A stretch of DNA of 64,000 bases from Micromonospora sp. WMMD882 (GTDB lineage: Bacteria > Actinomycetota > Actinomycetes > Mycobacteriales > Micromonosporaceae), in assembly GCF_027497255.1 (NCBI RefSeq), contig NZ_CP114903.1, forward strand, positions 4,154,001-4,218,000. Direction: 5' to 3'. The translations under genes were made by a program, and so were the position numbers. Below, in pieces: positions 42,245 through 50,063 of this stretch (positions are counted from its first letter, which is position 1; every line of letters begins with the position of its first letter). The notes under the pieces are model-generated. The model did not search any database, was not told the DNA's origin, and saw only the letters and a list, made by a program, of their open reading frames with translations.

Positions 42245-43461
42245 GACGCCATCCCGGCGGCGGCCAGCTCGTCGAGCGCGGCGAAGGCCCGGGTCACGTC
42301 GTCCGCGCCGGTGTAGACGTACCCGGACAGCCGCAGCACCGGGCCTTCGGCGTGCCTGGTCACCAGCGGCTGGGAGCACAGGTAGCCGCTGCGGCACATC
42401 ACGCCGTACGAGTCGCTGAGGGCGCGGGCGAGCACGTCCATCCGGGCCCCGCTCATGCCCGGCCAGAACAGGCTCAGCGTGGCGGCGCGTTCGGCCGAGG
42501 AGTTCCGGTCGCCCAGGAACGACAGGTCACGCTTGCGCGCCTCGTCGACCATCAGCCCGGCGACCTCGTGGTCGTGTTCCCGGATCCGCCGCATGCCGGT
42601 CCGCCGCAGGTACTGGAGGGCGGCGGTGAAGCCGTACGCGGCGGCGACGTCGGGGGTGCCGGCCTCCAGCCGGTGCGGCACCGCCCGCCACCGGAAGCCG
42701 TCGTCGTCCACCCAGTCCACGGTGCCGCCGCCGATCTCGGTGGGCGTCAGCGACTCCAGCAGCTCGGTGCCGGCCCACAGCACGCCGATGCCGGTGGGGC
42801 CGAGCATCTTGTGCGCGGAGAACACCACGGCGTCCACGCCCAGGCCGACCGGGTCGAGCTCGCGGTGCGGGGCGGTCTGGGCCGCGTCGAGGATCACCAG
42901 CGCGCCCACCTCCCGCGCGGCGGCCACCCAGGGCGCCACGTCCAGGTAGATGCCGGTGACGTTGGAGCAGTGGCTCAGCACGACGGCGCGCGGCGGCGGC
43001 CCGGCGGTCAGCGCGGCCCGGTACGCCGCGTAGGAGGCCTGCGGGTCGTCGCCCGTCCCGATCCGCTCGGTCACGCACCGGCGCTGCCAGGGCAGCAGCG
43101 CGCTGTGGTGGTTGTCGGCGGCGACCAGCACCCGGTCCTCGGGGGTCAGCGGCAGCCCGTTGGCCAGGATGTTCAGCCCGTGCGTGGTGTTGCGGGTGAG
43201 GACCACCTCGCTGTGCCGGACCCGCAGGAAGTCGGCCACCGCGAACCGGCACTCCTCGTACGCCTCGGACGCCAGGTCGGAGAGCATGTGCTTACCACGG
43301 TGGATGTTCGCCGACGACGTCTCGTAGTAGGACCGGACCGCGTCGATCACCGGTCGCGGGGTCAGCGAGGTGGCCGCGCTGTCCAGGTAGACCAGGTCCG
43401 GCACGTGCGGCACGCCGCCGTCCAGCGGCGGGAAGTCGGTACGCGGGCACAGCGGCTTCAT
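42241..43461 (-). CDS. SufS-like class V PLP enzyme (cysteine-desulfurase type)
   Basis: Predicted 406-residue fold-type I enzyme. YLDSAATSLTPRPVIDAV is the family N-terminus. ANIHRGKHMLSDLAS, D192 in ILDAAQTAPH and the Schiff-base K218 in SAHKMLGPTGIGVLW form the PLP site. RSGYLCSQP places a Cys (362) where SufS enzymes carry the persulfide-forming Cys, preceded by the Arg of the substrate site. It could therefore mobilise sulfur, but related folds also act as selenocysteine lyases, kynureninases or epimerases. No SufU, SufE or ThiS-like partner is present nearby. It is embedded in the operon by ATGA and GTGA overlaps. Confidence 0.88.
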   Translation of the reverse strand: MKPLCPRTDFPPLDGGVPHVPDLVYLDSAATSLTPRPVIDAVRSYYETSSANIHRGKHMLSDLASEAYEECRFAVADFLRVRHSEVVLTRNTTHGLNILANGLPLTPEDRVLVAADNHHSALLPWQRRCVTERIGTGDDPQASYAAYRAALTAGPPPRAVVLSHCSNVTGIYLDVAPWVAAAREVGALVILDAAQTAPHRELDPVGLGVDAVVFSAHKMLGPTGIGVLWAGTELLESLTPTEIGGGTVDWVDDDGFRWRAVPHRLEAGTPDVAAAYGFTAALQYLRRTGMRRIREHDHEVAGLMVDEARKRDLSFLGDRNSSAERAATLSLFWPGMSGARMDVLARALSDSYGVMCRSGYLCSQPLVTRHAEGPVLRLSGYVYTGADDVTRAFAALDELAAAGMAS

Positions 43462-44741
43462 CGTGGGTCTCCCACCAGGTAGGCGCTGGTGCAACTGATG
43501 TACTTGCCGGACCGCTGGGACGCCAGGTAGCCGCTCTCCCGGACCCGCACCTGCCGGCCCTTCAGCCGGTTCGCCAGCTCCGCGCCGATACGTTCCGGCT
43601 CGTCGGACGGCATGCCGTCGGCCATCGGGAGGTAACTGAACTCCACGTCGCCGGCTTCGTCCTGGTGCACCCGGTAGGCGAGCATGCCGTCCGGGGCGCC
43701 GACGATCTCGTCCACCGCCCGGGGCCACAGCACGACGCCGTCCACGCCGTGCAGGGCCTCCGAGGCACGACCCTCCAGCCGCACGGACGGGCTGGTCGCC
43801 CCGCACGGGCAGGCGTCACCGTACCGGCTGTACATGTCGCCGGTGGCGTACCGCAGGTGCGGGGAGAGCCGGTCGCCGACGGTGGTGAGCATCAGCTCGC
43901 CGGCCGGTCCGTCGCCGTCGGCGCGCAGCTCCGCCAGGAACGACTCGGCGTTGAGGTGCATCCGGCCCCGGGGACACTCCATCGCCACCCAGCCCAGCTC
44001 CGACATGGAGATCACCTCGACCACCGGCACCGACGGACCGAAGAAGTCCCGGATGATCCGCTTCGCGGTCGCGGTGGCCCGGGTGTACGTGAGCAGCACC
44101 GCCCGCACGCCGGGGAACCGGTCGATGCCGGCCGCCCGGGCCCTGGTGATCAGGAAACTGAGGTGCGTCGCGTCGGTGTAGAGCCAGTGCGGGCGGTACT
44201 CCTGGAGCTCGGACAACGCCTGCCGCACCATCCGCTCCGGGGTGGTGAACAGGTCGTGCGCCACCGGCAGCACCAGGGTGCCGTCGCGCAGGGTGCGGTC
44301 GGCGATGGTGGTCAGCGGGTTCGCGCACTCCACGTCGGAGCAGTTCGGCGCGGCGTACCGGCCGACCCGCTGGCCGGAGATCGACGACAGCAGCGCGGCG
44401 AAGGTCGGGTGGGTGCGCATCGTGGTCTCCTGCCGCGCGGACAGGTCGTACAGCCGGGACACGCTGGTCAGCCGGTCACCGCCGGTGCCGGAGCTGTGGC
44501 TCATCAGCACGTCCGGGGCGGCCAGGTCGGCCCCCCGGGCCACCACCCGGGTCGGGAACCCGGTGCGGTAGTCGGGTTTGCGGGTCACCGGCACCAGGTC
44601 GCGGAAGTGCTCGTACGTCGTGCCGGTCGGCGCGGCCAGGTCGCCGAACACGGGCACCTGCTCGCGGGCGAAGGCGTGCTCCCGCCACGCGGCGGCGAGC
44701 ACCGCCGGCGCCGACAGCAGCGTGGTCTCAGACGCCGTCAC
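43458..44741 (-). CDS. PaaK-like adenylate-forming enzyme
   Basis: Predicted 427-residue acyl-adenylating protein of the phenylacetate-CoA ligase/CapK group, not an NRPS A domain. The ATP loop is MSHSSGTGGDRL. SMSELGWVAMECP lies at the A5-like position and YATGDMYSRYGDACPCG is the ADP-binding motif with its zinc-type Cys pair. A late Lys is in SQRSGKYIS. Such enzymes load aromatic or aliphatic acids onto CoA or carrier proteins, or activate them for amide or thioester formation. It is between an A-T gene (14-nt overlap) and the SufS-like gene (ATGA overlap), so it may activate a precursor acid for sulfur or nitrogen transfer (inference). Confidence 0.85.
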   Translation of the reverse strand: MTASETTLLSAPAVLAAAWREHAFAREQVPVFGDLAAPTGTTYEHFRDLVPVTRKPDYRTGFPTRVVARGADLAAPDVLMSHSSGTGGDRLTSVSRLYDLSARQETTMRTHPTFAALLSSISGQRVGRYAAPNCSDVECANPLTTIADRTLRDGTLVLPVAHDLFTTPERMVRQALSELQEYRPHWLYTDATHLSFLITRARAAGIDRFPGVRAVLLTYTRATATAKRIIRDFFGPSVPVVEVISMSELGWVAMECPRGRMHLNAESFLAELRADGDGPAGELMLTTVGDRLSPHLRYATGDMYSRYGDACPCGATSPSVRLEGRASEALHGVDGVVLWPRAVDEIVGAPDGMLAYRVHQDEAGDVEFSYLPMADGMPSDEPERIGAELANRLKGRQVRVRESGYLASQRSGKYISCTSAYLVGDPR

Positions 44742-46500
44742 GTGCCCACCCCGCCTCCGTCAACTCGATGATCTCCGCGAAGGACGACGCGTTGAAGAAC
44801 GCCCGCAACGGGATGGAGCGGCCCGTCTCGGCCTCCACCACCGACACCACCCGGCCGGCCAGCAGCGAGTGCCCGCCCAGCGCGAAGAAGTCGTCCGACG
44901 GCTCGACCCGCTCCAGGCCCAGCTCCTCGCCGGCCACCCGCAGCAGCGTGCCGAGCAGGTCCACCTCCGCCGTCCGGGCTCTCGGCGCGGCCGGCTGCTC
45001 CGGCACGTCCGCGAAGGCCGCCGCCCAGCCGCGTTCGACGGCCTGCCGGTCCACCTTGCCGTTCGGCAGCCGGGGCAGGGACTCGGTCACGTCGAGCCGG
45101 TCCGGCTGGAACGCGCGCGGCAGGTAGACGCCGGTGAACCGGCGCAGCTCGGCGGCGGGAACGGTGTCGTCGGCCACCTCGACGGCGACCGCGAGGCGGG
45201 TCCCGTCCGGGGTGGTCACCCCGCCCGCCACCACGTCCAGCACCAGCGGGTGCCGCCGGTACGCCGCCCGCACCTCGGCCAGCTCGATGCGTACGCCACG
45301 CACCTTGATCTGGTCGTCGCCCCGGCCGAGGAAGTGGAACAGCCCGTCCCCGTCCCGGCGGACGAGGTCCCCGGTGCGGTAACGCCGGCCGCCCGGCGTG
45401 CTCTCGTCCGGCACGAACGCCGCCGCGGTGGCCCGCGGGTCGCCGTAGTAGCCGCGCGCCACGCCCGCCCCGCCGATCAGCAGCTCACCCCGGCCCTCGG
45501 CGTCCGGGTCGGCGACGTACGCGCCGGTCCGGTCGATCGGGACGCCCAGCGGGACGAGATCCCCGTCGCCGCCGTCGGCCGGGCACCGGTATGCCAGCGA
45601 GTCGACGGTGGTCTCGGTGGGCCCGTACTCGTTGACCACCTCCGCGCCGGTGGCCCGGGCCAGGGTGGCGGCCAGCCCGGTGGTCAGCGCCTCGCCGCCG
45701 CTGAACACGATCCGCAGGTTCGTGTCGGCCAGGCCGGGCAGGCGGCTCAGTTGCCGCAGCAGGGACGGCGTGCCGTGCAGGACGGTGACCGCGTGCTCGC
45801 GGACGGCGGCCAGCAGCGCCTCCGGGTCGCGGTGCGCGTCCGGGTCGGGCAGCACCAGGGTCGCGCCCAGCACGAGCGGGCACAGCACCTCGAACAGCCC
45901 GAAGTCGAAGCCCGGGGCCGAGCAGTGCACGAACACGTCCCGGCGGGTCAGGTCGAACTCCCGGACGGCCCACATGATCCGGTTGTCGAGCCCGGCGTGC
46001 TCCAGGGCCACCAGTTTCGGCCGGCCGGACGAGCCGGAGGTGGCGATCACCACGATCGGGTCGTGCCGGTCCCCGTCGACCGGGCCGGTCCCGCCGTCGA
46101 GCCGGCCGCTCCCGCCGTCGACGGTGGGCAGGTCGGCAGGCGTCCAGCCCGGCCCCAGGCGGGGGCCCGGCGCGTCGTCGGCCGCGACGACAACGCCCTC
46201 GGGGATCGGCGCGACGATCTGCCGGAGCCGTTCGACCGGCACGCCCGGGTCCAGCACCAGCACCGGCAGCCCGTCGCGGACGCAGGCCACCAGCACCAGC
46301 GCCTGGGTGAGGTCACGCGGCCGGAGCAGGGCGACCATGCCGTCCTTGCCGAGCCGGGCGCGCAGGGCGGCGCCGATGGTCGCCGTCCGCTCCCAGAGCT
46401 GCCGGTAGGTGAGCGTGGTCCGGCCGTCGCGCAGCGCCACCGCGTCGGGCGTCCCCGCCACCGTACGGGCCAGCCGGTCGGCCAACGTCGAGCTGCTCAT
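44728..46500 (-). CDS. Free-standing NRPS A-T didomain
   Basis: Predicted 590-residue adenylation-carrier protein. A3 VIATSGSSGRPKLV, A5 NEYGPTETTVDS, A7 YRTGDLVRRDGDG, A8 DDQIKVRGVRIELAEV and A10 NGKVDR are intact. The carrier motif is FFALGGHSLLAG. By-eye pocket residues are D, F, F, H, F, G, E, V, D, which I cannot assign to a known amino acid. The two acidic positions could suit a basic or amino-bearing substrate. The ATG at 46500 overlaps the dioxygenase stop (ATGA). Free-standing A-T proteins often host on-carrier modification, here plausibly by the adjoining dioxygenase. Confidence 0.94.
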   Translation of the reverse strand: MSSSTLADRLARTVAGTPDAVALRDGRTTLTYRQLWERTATIGAALRARLGKDGMVALLRPRDLTQALVLVACVRDGLPVLVLDPGVPVERLRQIVAPIPEGVVVAADDAPGPRLGPGWTPADLPTVDGGSGRLDGGTGPVDGDRHDPIVVIATSGSSGRPKLVALEHAGLDNRIMWAVREFDLTRRDVFVHCSAPGFDFGLFEVLCPLVLGATLVLPDPDAHRDPEALLAAVREHAVTVLHGTPSLLRQLSRLPGLADTNLRIVFSGGEALTTGLAATLARATGAEVVNEYGPTETTVDSLAYRCPADGGDGDLVPLGVPIDRTGAYVADPDAEGRGELLIGGAGVARGYYGDPRATAAAFVPDESTPGGRRYRTGDLVRRDGDGLFHFLGRGDDQIKVRGVRIELAEVRAAYRRHPLVLDVVAGGVTTPDGTRLAVAVEVADDTVPAAELRRFTGVYLPRAFQPDRLDVTESLPRLPNGKVDRQAVERGWAAAFADVPEQPAAPRARTAEVDLLGTLLRVAGEELGLERVEPSDDFFALGGHSLLAGRVVSVVEAETGRSIPLRAFFNASSFAEIIELTEAGWARDGV

Positions 46501-47438
46501 CGCGCCTCCTCCGCCAACGACACGATCACCTTGCGCTCGCCGACGTACGGCGCGCGGCCGTGCATCGACGTCATGTTGTCCACCACCACCAGGTCGCCGC
46601 GCCGCCACGGGACCCCCTCGGTGTGGGCCTGGTAGACGGCGCGGATCTCGGCCAGCTCGTCGGCCGACACCGGGCTGCCGTCGCCCCACTCGACCCGGTG
46701 CGGCCAGCGCTCCGGCGGCAGCAGCTCACGGATCGCCGAGGCGACGTCGGCCGGCTGGCTCGACGGGTCCCACTGCTCGGCCTGGTTGAACCACACCCGC
46801 TCCCCAGTGCGGGGGTGGACGGCCAGCCCGGGACGCCGCCGGCTGATCTCGACGCCGTCGTCGCACCAGACGACCTCGGCGTCCGGCTCGGCGGCCAGCA
46901 CCCGGTCCACCTGCGCCGGGTCGTCGCCGCCGAACGTGGTCTGCCAGCTCAGGCCGAACCCGTGCCCGCCGTGCAGGAACTGGCGGTACCGGAAACCGAG
47001 GTCCGCGCACTTGGTGAGCAGCCCCGGCGAGACCCCGGCGGCGACGTCCGCCCCGCCCGCCACGGTGGTCGCGCCGCCGGAGGCCGCCGGCGTCACGCAG
47101 GCGAAGACCAGGTACCGCGGCCAGCGGGTGGTGTACGACAGCTCGTTGTGCAGCGAGATCGGGAACTCCGGCGGGAAGTCCGTCGCGGTGAAGATCTCGG
47201 TGGCCAGCTCGGTGCGCGGCGAGTTCCCCTGCACGTACGACAGGGTGCGCAGGCCCAGCGCGGTCAGCGCGTCGCGCAGGTCGTCCGGTCCGCCGATGCC
47301 CAGGCCACGGACCAGGACGGGCCCGTCGGTGGCGGCGGCGGCCAGCAGCTCGTCGGCGCGGGCGGCCAGCTCGGAGCCGGCGTCGAGGCCGGGTCGCACC
47401 TGGCGCTCGGTGATCCGGTGTCCGGGTGTCGTGGTCAT
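46497..47438 (-). CDS. TauD/TfdA-type Fe(II)/2-oxoglutarate dioxygenase
   Basis: Predicted 313-residue oxygenase. The iron ligands are HNE at 97-99 (LHNELSYTTRWP) and the distal His in DNMTSMHGRAPY (His293), with R302 for 2-oxoglutarate in GERKV. The family hydroxylates taurine-type and amino acid substrates; SyrP-like members act on carrier-bound aspartate. The HxE instead of HxD motif is found in the SyrP-like subgroup (family knowledge). Flanked by ATGA overlaps with a PLP enzyme gene and an A-T gene, it is likely a beta-hydroxylase of the amino acid held by that A-T protein (inference). Confidence 0.92.
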   Translation of the reverse strand: MTTTPGHRITERQVRPGLDAGSELAARADELLAAAATDGPVLVRGLGIGGPDDLRDALTALGLRTLSYVQGNSPRTELATEIFTATDFPPEFPISLHNELSYTTRWPRYLVFACVTPAASGGATTVAGGADVAAGVSPGLLTKCADLGFRYRQFLHGGHGFGLSWQTTFGGDDPAQVDRVLAAEPDAEVVWCDDGVEISRRRPGLAVHPRTGERVWFNQAEQWDPSSQPADVASAIRELLPPERWPHRVEWGDGSPVSADELAEIRAVYQAHTEGVPWRRGDLVVVDNMTSMHGRAPYVGERKVIVSLAEEAR

Positions 47439-48304
47439 CGGTTACCTCCGGTGAGGACGACGACGGTGGGCCGTCCGTCGTCGAACGGCGTCGCGGCCAG
47501 CGCGAGCGCGGCGGTGTACTCCACCCACAGGCCCCGCCGGTCCAGCTCGTCCCGGGTCGCCCGGACCCGGTCGTCGGGTACGGACCGCAGCCGTGGGCGC
47601 AGCGCGACGGCGATCTCGAACGGCAGCCGGGACGGCCGGACCGCCCGCGCGCCGTCACAGACGGTGTCGACCGTGGGCAGCGCGGTCACCGCGGCCCGCT
47701 CCAGGCTGAGCCGCATCCGGGCCGCGCCGGCCGGCTCCACGCCGACGACCTCGACGTCGTGGTCGCCGCCGCGCGCGCCCAGCAGCAGCCCCGCCAGGAG
47801 TCCGCCGCCACCGACCGGGGCGACCAGCCGGGCGGCGGACGGCAGCTCGGCGAGGATCTCGTTGGCCAGCGCGGCCCCGCCGGCCACCATCCGGCCGTCG
47901 TCGGACGAGTGCACGAACGCCGCCCCGGCCCGGGCCGCGAACTCGCGGGCGGCCCGGTCGCGGGCGTCGTTGTCCCCCGGGACCAGGCGCAGCTCCACCC
48001 CGAGACCGCCGAGGCGGGCCGACTTGTCCGGGGTCATCGAGGTGGCGAAGCAGGTGACCCGGGCGGCGGGCCGGAGGGCGGCGACCGCGTGCGCGAGCGC
48101 GAGCGCGTGGTTGCCGGACGAGCCGGTCACGTAGTGGCCGCTGGGCGACGTGGCCACGGCCGCGTACGCGCCGCGGTACTTGAACGAGCCGGACACCTGC
48201 TCGTGTTCGCACTTCAGCCAGATCTGGTCCGCCCAGTGCCGCAGCGGGGTCGACGCGGGGGCCGAGGGGCCGCCGGCGTTCGACGTGGTGACGCTGAGCG
48301 TCAC
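47435..48304 (-). CDS. Fold-type II PLP enzyme (Ser/Thr dehydratase-like)
   Basis: Predicted 289-residue PLP enzyme. The Schiff-base Lys is K42 in VSGSFKYRGAY, GSSGNHALAL binds substrate carboxylate, and GGGGLLAGL binds the phosphate. The C-terminus has VVLTGGNR, where Ser/Thr dehydratases have the ring-nitrogen contact SGGN. It is short and lacks a regulatory ACT domain, as in biosynthetic dehydratases, serine racemases or 2,3-diaminopropionate-forming enzymes. The reaction here cannot be fixed; elimination or beta-replacement on Ser or Thr is typical. GTG start overlapping the upstream A-T stop (GTGA), ATGA junction to the dioxygenase. Confidence 0.9.
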   Translation of the reverse strand: MTLSVTTSNAGGPSAPASTPLRHWADQIWLKCEHEQVSGSFKYRGAYAAVATSPSGHYVTGSSGNHALALAHAVAALRPAARVTCFATSMTPDKSARLGGLGVELRLVPGDNDARDRAAREFAARAGAAFVHSSDDGRMVAGGAALANEILAELPSAARLVAPVGGGGLLAGLLLGARGGDHDVEVVGVEPAGAARMRLSLERAAVTALPTVDTVCDGARAVRPSRLPFEIAVALRPRLRSVPDDRVRATRDELDRRGLWVEYTAALALAATPFDDGRPTVVVLTGGNR

Positions 48305-50028
48305 GACCCGCTCCGTAGCCGCAGGACGCCGTTGATGGTGGGCTCGGCGAAGAACGCCTTGACGGTCAGCTCCGGCACCACCGCGCGGGACTCGGCGATC
48401 GCCTTGAGCGCGAGCAGGCTGTTGCCGCCCATCATGAAGAAGTCGTCGTCGCCGCCGACGTCCCGGCGACGAAGCAGCCGGGACCACACCGCGCGCAGCG
48501 CCTCCGCGGGCGACGCGGCCGGCTCGGCGGCGGACCCGGCGGGGGGCGGGGTCAGCCCGGCCAGCAGCCCCTTGCGGTCCAGTTTGCCGTTGGCCAGCAG
48601 CGGCAGCTCGGCCAGCACCTCGATCGCGTTCGGCAGCATCCAGTACGGCACCTGGTCGGCGAGCTGCCGCTGGTAGTCGGCGGACCCGACGCCGGGTTCC
48701 CGGCCGACGACGAACGCCACCAGGCGCGGCTGCTGACCGGGCTCGGTCACCCACAGCGCGGCGGCCCGCCGCACGGACGGCAGCGCCTCCAGCGCCGCCG
48801 CGACCGCCGACACCGGGAACTTGTGGCCGAGCACCTTCACCTGGTCGTCGGAGCGCCCGGCCAGCCGCAGCGCGCCGTCGGCGGTCAGCTCGCCGACGTC
48901 GCCGGTGTGGTACTCGCGGGCCCCCCGGCCGTCCGGGGCGGGAAGGAACGCGGCGGCCGTGGCCCGGGGGTCGCCGACGTAGCCGCGCGCCACCCCGGGC
49001 CCGCCGATCCGGATCGACTCCCGGTCACCGATCCGCACCCGGTAGCCCGGGTACGGGTGGCCGACGTGCGCGCCGTCCGAGTCGTCGGCCTGCCCCGGCG
49101 CGATGACCCGACGGGTGGCGGTCATCGTGGTCTCGCTCGGGCCGTACTGGTTCACCACGGTCGCGGCCGGGAAGGCCCGCCGCGCGGCGGACAGCGCCCG
49201 GGGCGTCAGCGCCTCGCCGCTGACCGCGATCTGCCGTACCAGCGGCGCCTGGTCGCCCTGCTCGGACAACTGCGTCGCGATCTCGAACAGCACCGACGGC
49301 AGCACGCTGAGGATGTGGGTGACCCGCCGCGCGGTGAGCTGCCGGGTCACCGAGACGATGTCGACCCGGCCGTCGCGGCGGCTGCCGGCCACGATCCGGG
49401 CCCCGGTCAGGCTCGGGTGGAGCAGGTCGCGCAGGCTCGCGTCGAGGTGCGGCGGGGCGAGCTGGAGCACCACGTCGGACGGGCCGACGGGGAACGCGGT
49501 CCGCAGCACGTCGAGGTGGTGGGCCAGGGCCCGCCGTTCGGTGCCGATGGCGCGCGGCGCGCCGGTCGACCCGGACGTGAACAGCAGGTGGCTGAGCAGC
49601 ACGTCGGGCACCTCGCGGGGCGGGCGAGCCGGTTCGTCGCCGCCCGCCGGCCCGGCCAGCGCCTCGGCCCCGGTGACCTCCATGGTCGGCGGCACCCGCT
49701 CGCCGGCCGCCCGCAGGTAGGGCTGCGGCCAGGACGGGCTGCGCACCGAGTAGGCCCACCCCTCGGCGAGGGCCGCGTACGCGACGACCAGGGCGACCGG
49801 CGCGGCCCCGGTGGTCACGGCGAGCACCGGCTCCCCGGTCGTCGGGCCGACCGACCGCAGCCGGGCCCGCAACGCGTCGACGGCCCGCCGGAACCCGCTG
49901 CCGTCCAGGACGCCTTCCGGGGCGCTGACCACCTCGTGGTCGTCGGGCGCGGCCTGGTAGCCGCCGGCCAGCAGGGCGCCCAGCGACGGCGCGGTGGTGC
50001 GGGGGTCCGGCTCGACCTCGACGGACAT
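48301..50028 (-). CDS. Free-standing NRPS A-T didomain with divergent A3 motif
   Basis: Predicted 575-residue adenylation-carrier protein. A3 reads LLFTSGSTGAPRAIG: the usual PK is PR. Other motifs are NQYGPSETTMTA (A5), YHTGDVGEL (A7), DDQVKVLGHKFPVSAV (A8) and NGKLDRK with the catalytic A10 Lys. The carrier site is FFMMGGNSLLAL. By-eye pocket residues are D, A, R, V, A, S, Q, M, T, unassigned. The N-terminal part before A3 is unusually divergent. The ATG at 50028 has AAGGAG 8 nt upstream; the ATG at 50067 overlaps the upstream stop (ATGA) but has no ribosome site. Confidence 0.9.
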   Translation of the reverse strand: MSVEVEPDPRTTAPSLGALLAGGYQAAPDDHEVVSAPEGVLDGSGFRRAVDALRARLRSVGPTTGEPVLAVTTGAAPVALVVAYAALAEGWAYSVRSPSWPQPYLRAAGERVPPTMEVTGAEALAGPAGGDEPARPPREVPDVLLSHLLFTSGSTGAPRAIGTERRALAHHLDVLRTAFPVGPSDVVLQLAPPHLDASLRDLLHPSLTGARIVAGSRRDGRVDIVSVTRQLTARRVTHILSVLPSVLFEIATQLSEQGDQAPLVRQIAVSGEALTPRALSAARRAFPAATVVNQYGPSETTMTATRRVIAPGQADDSDGAHVGHPYPGYRVRIGDRESIRIGGPGVARGYVGDPRATAAAFLPAPDGRGAREYHTGDVGELTADGALRLAGRSDDQVKVLGHKFPVSAVAAALEALPSVRRAAALWVTEPGQQPRLVAFVVGREPGVGSADYQRQLADQVPYWMLPNAIEVLAELPLLANGKLDRKGLLAGLTPPPAGSAAEPAASPAEALRAVWSRLLRRRDVGGDDDFFMMGGNSLLALKAIAESRAVVPELTVKAFFAEPTINGVLRLRSGS

Positions 50029-50063
50029 GGGGTGTCTCCTTGCCTGTGCTGGGTTGGCGGATG

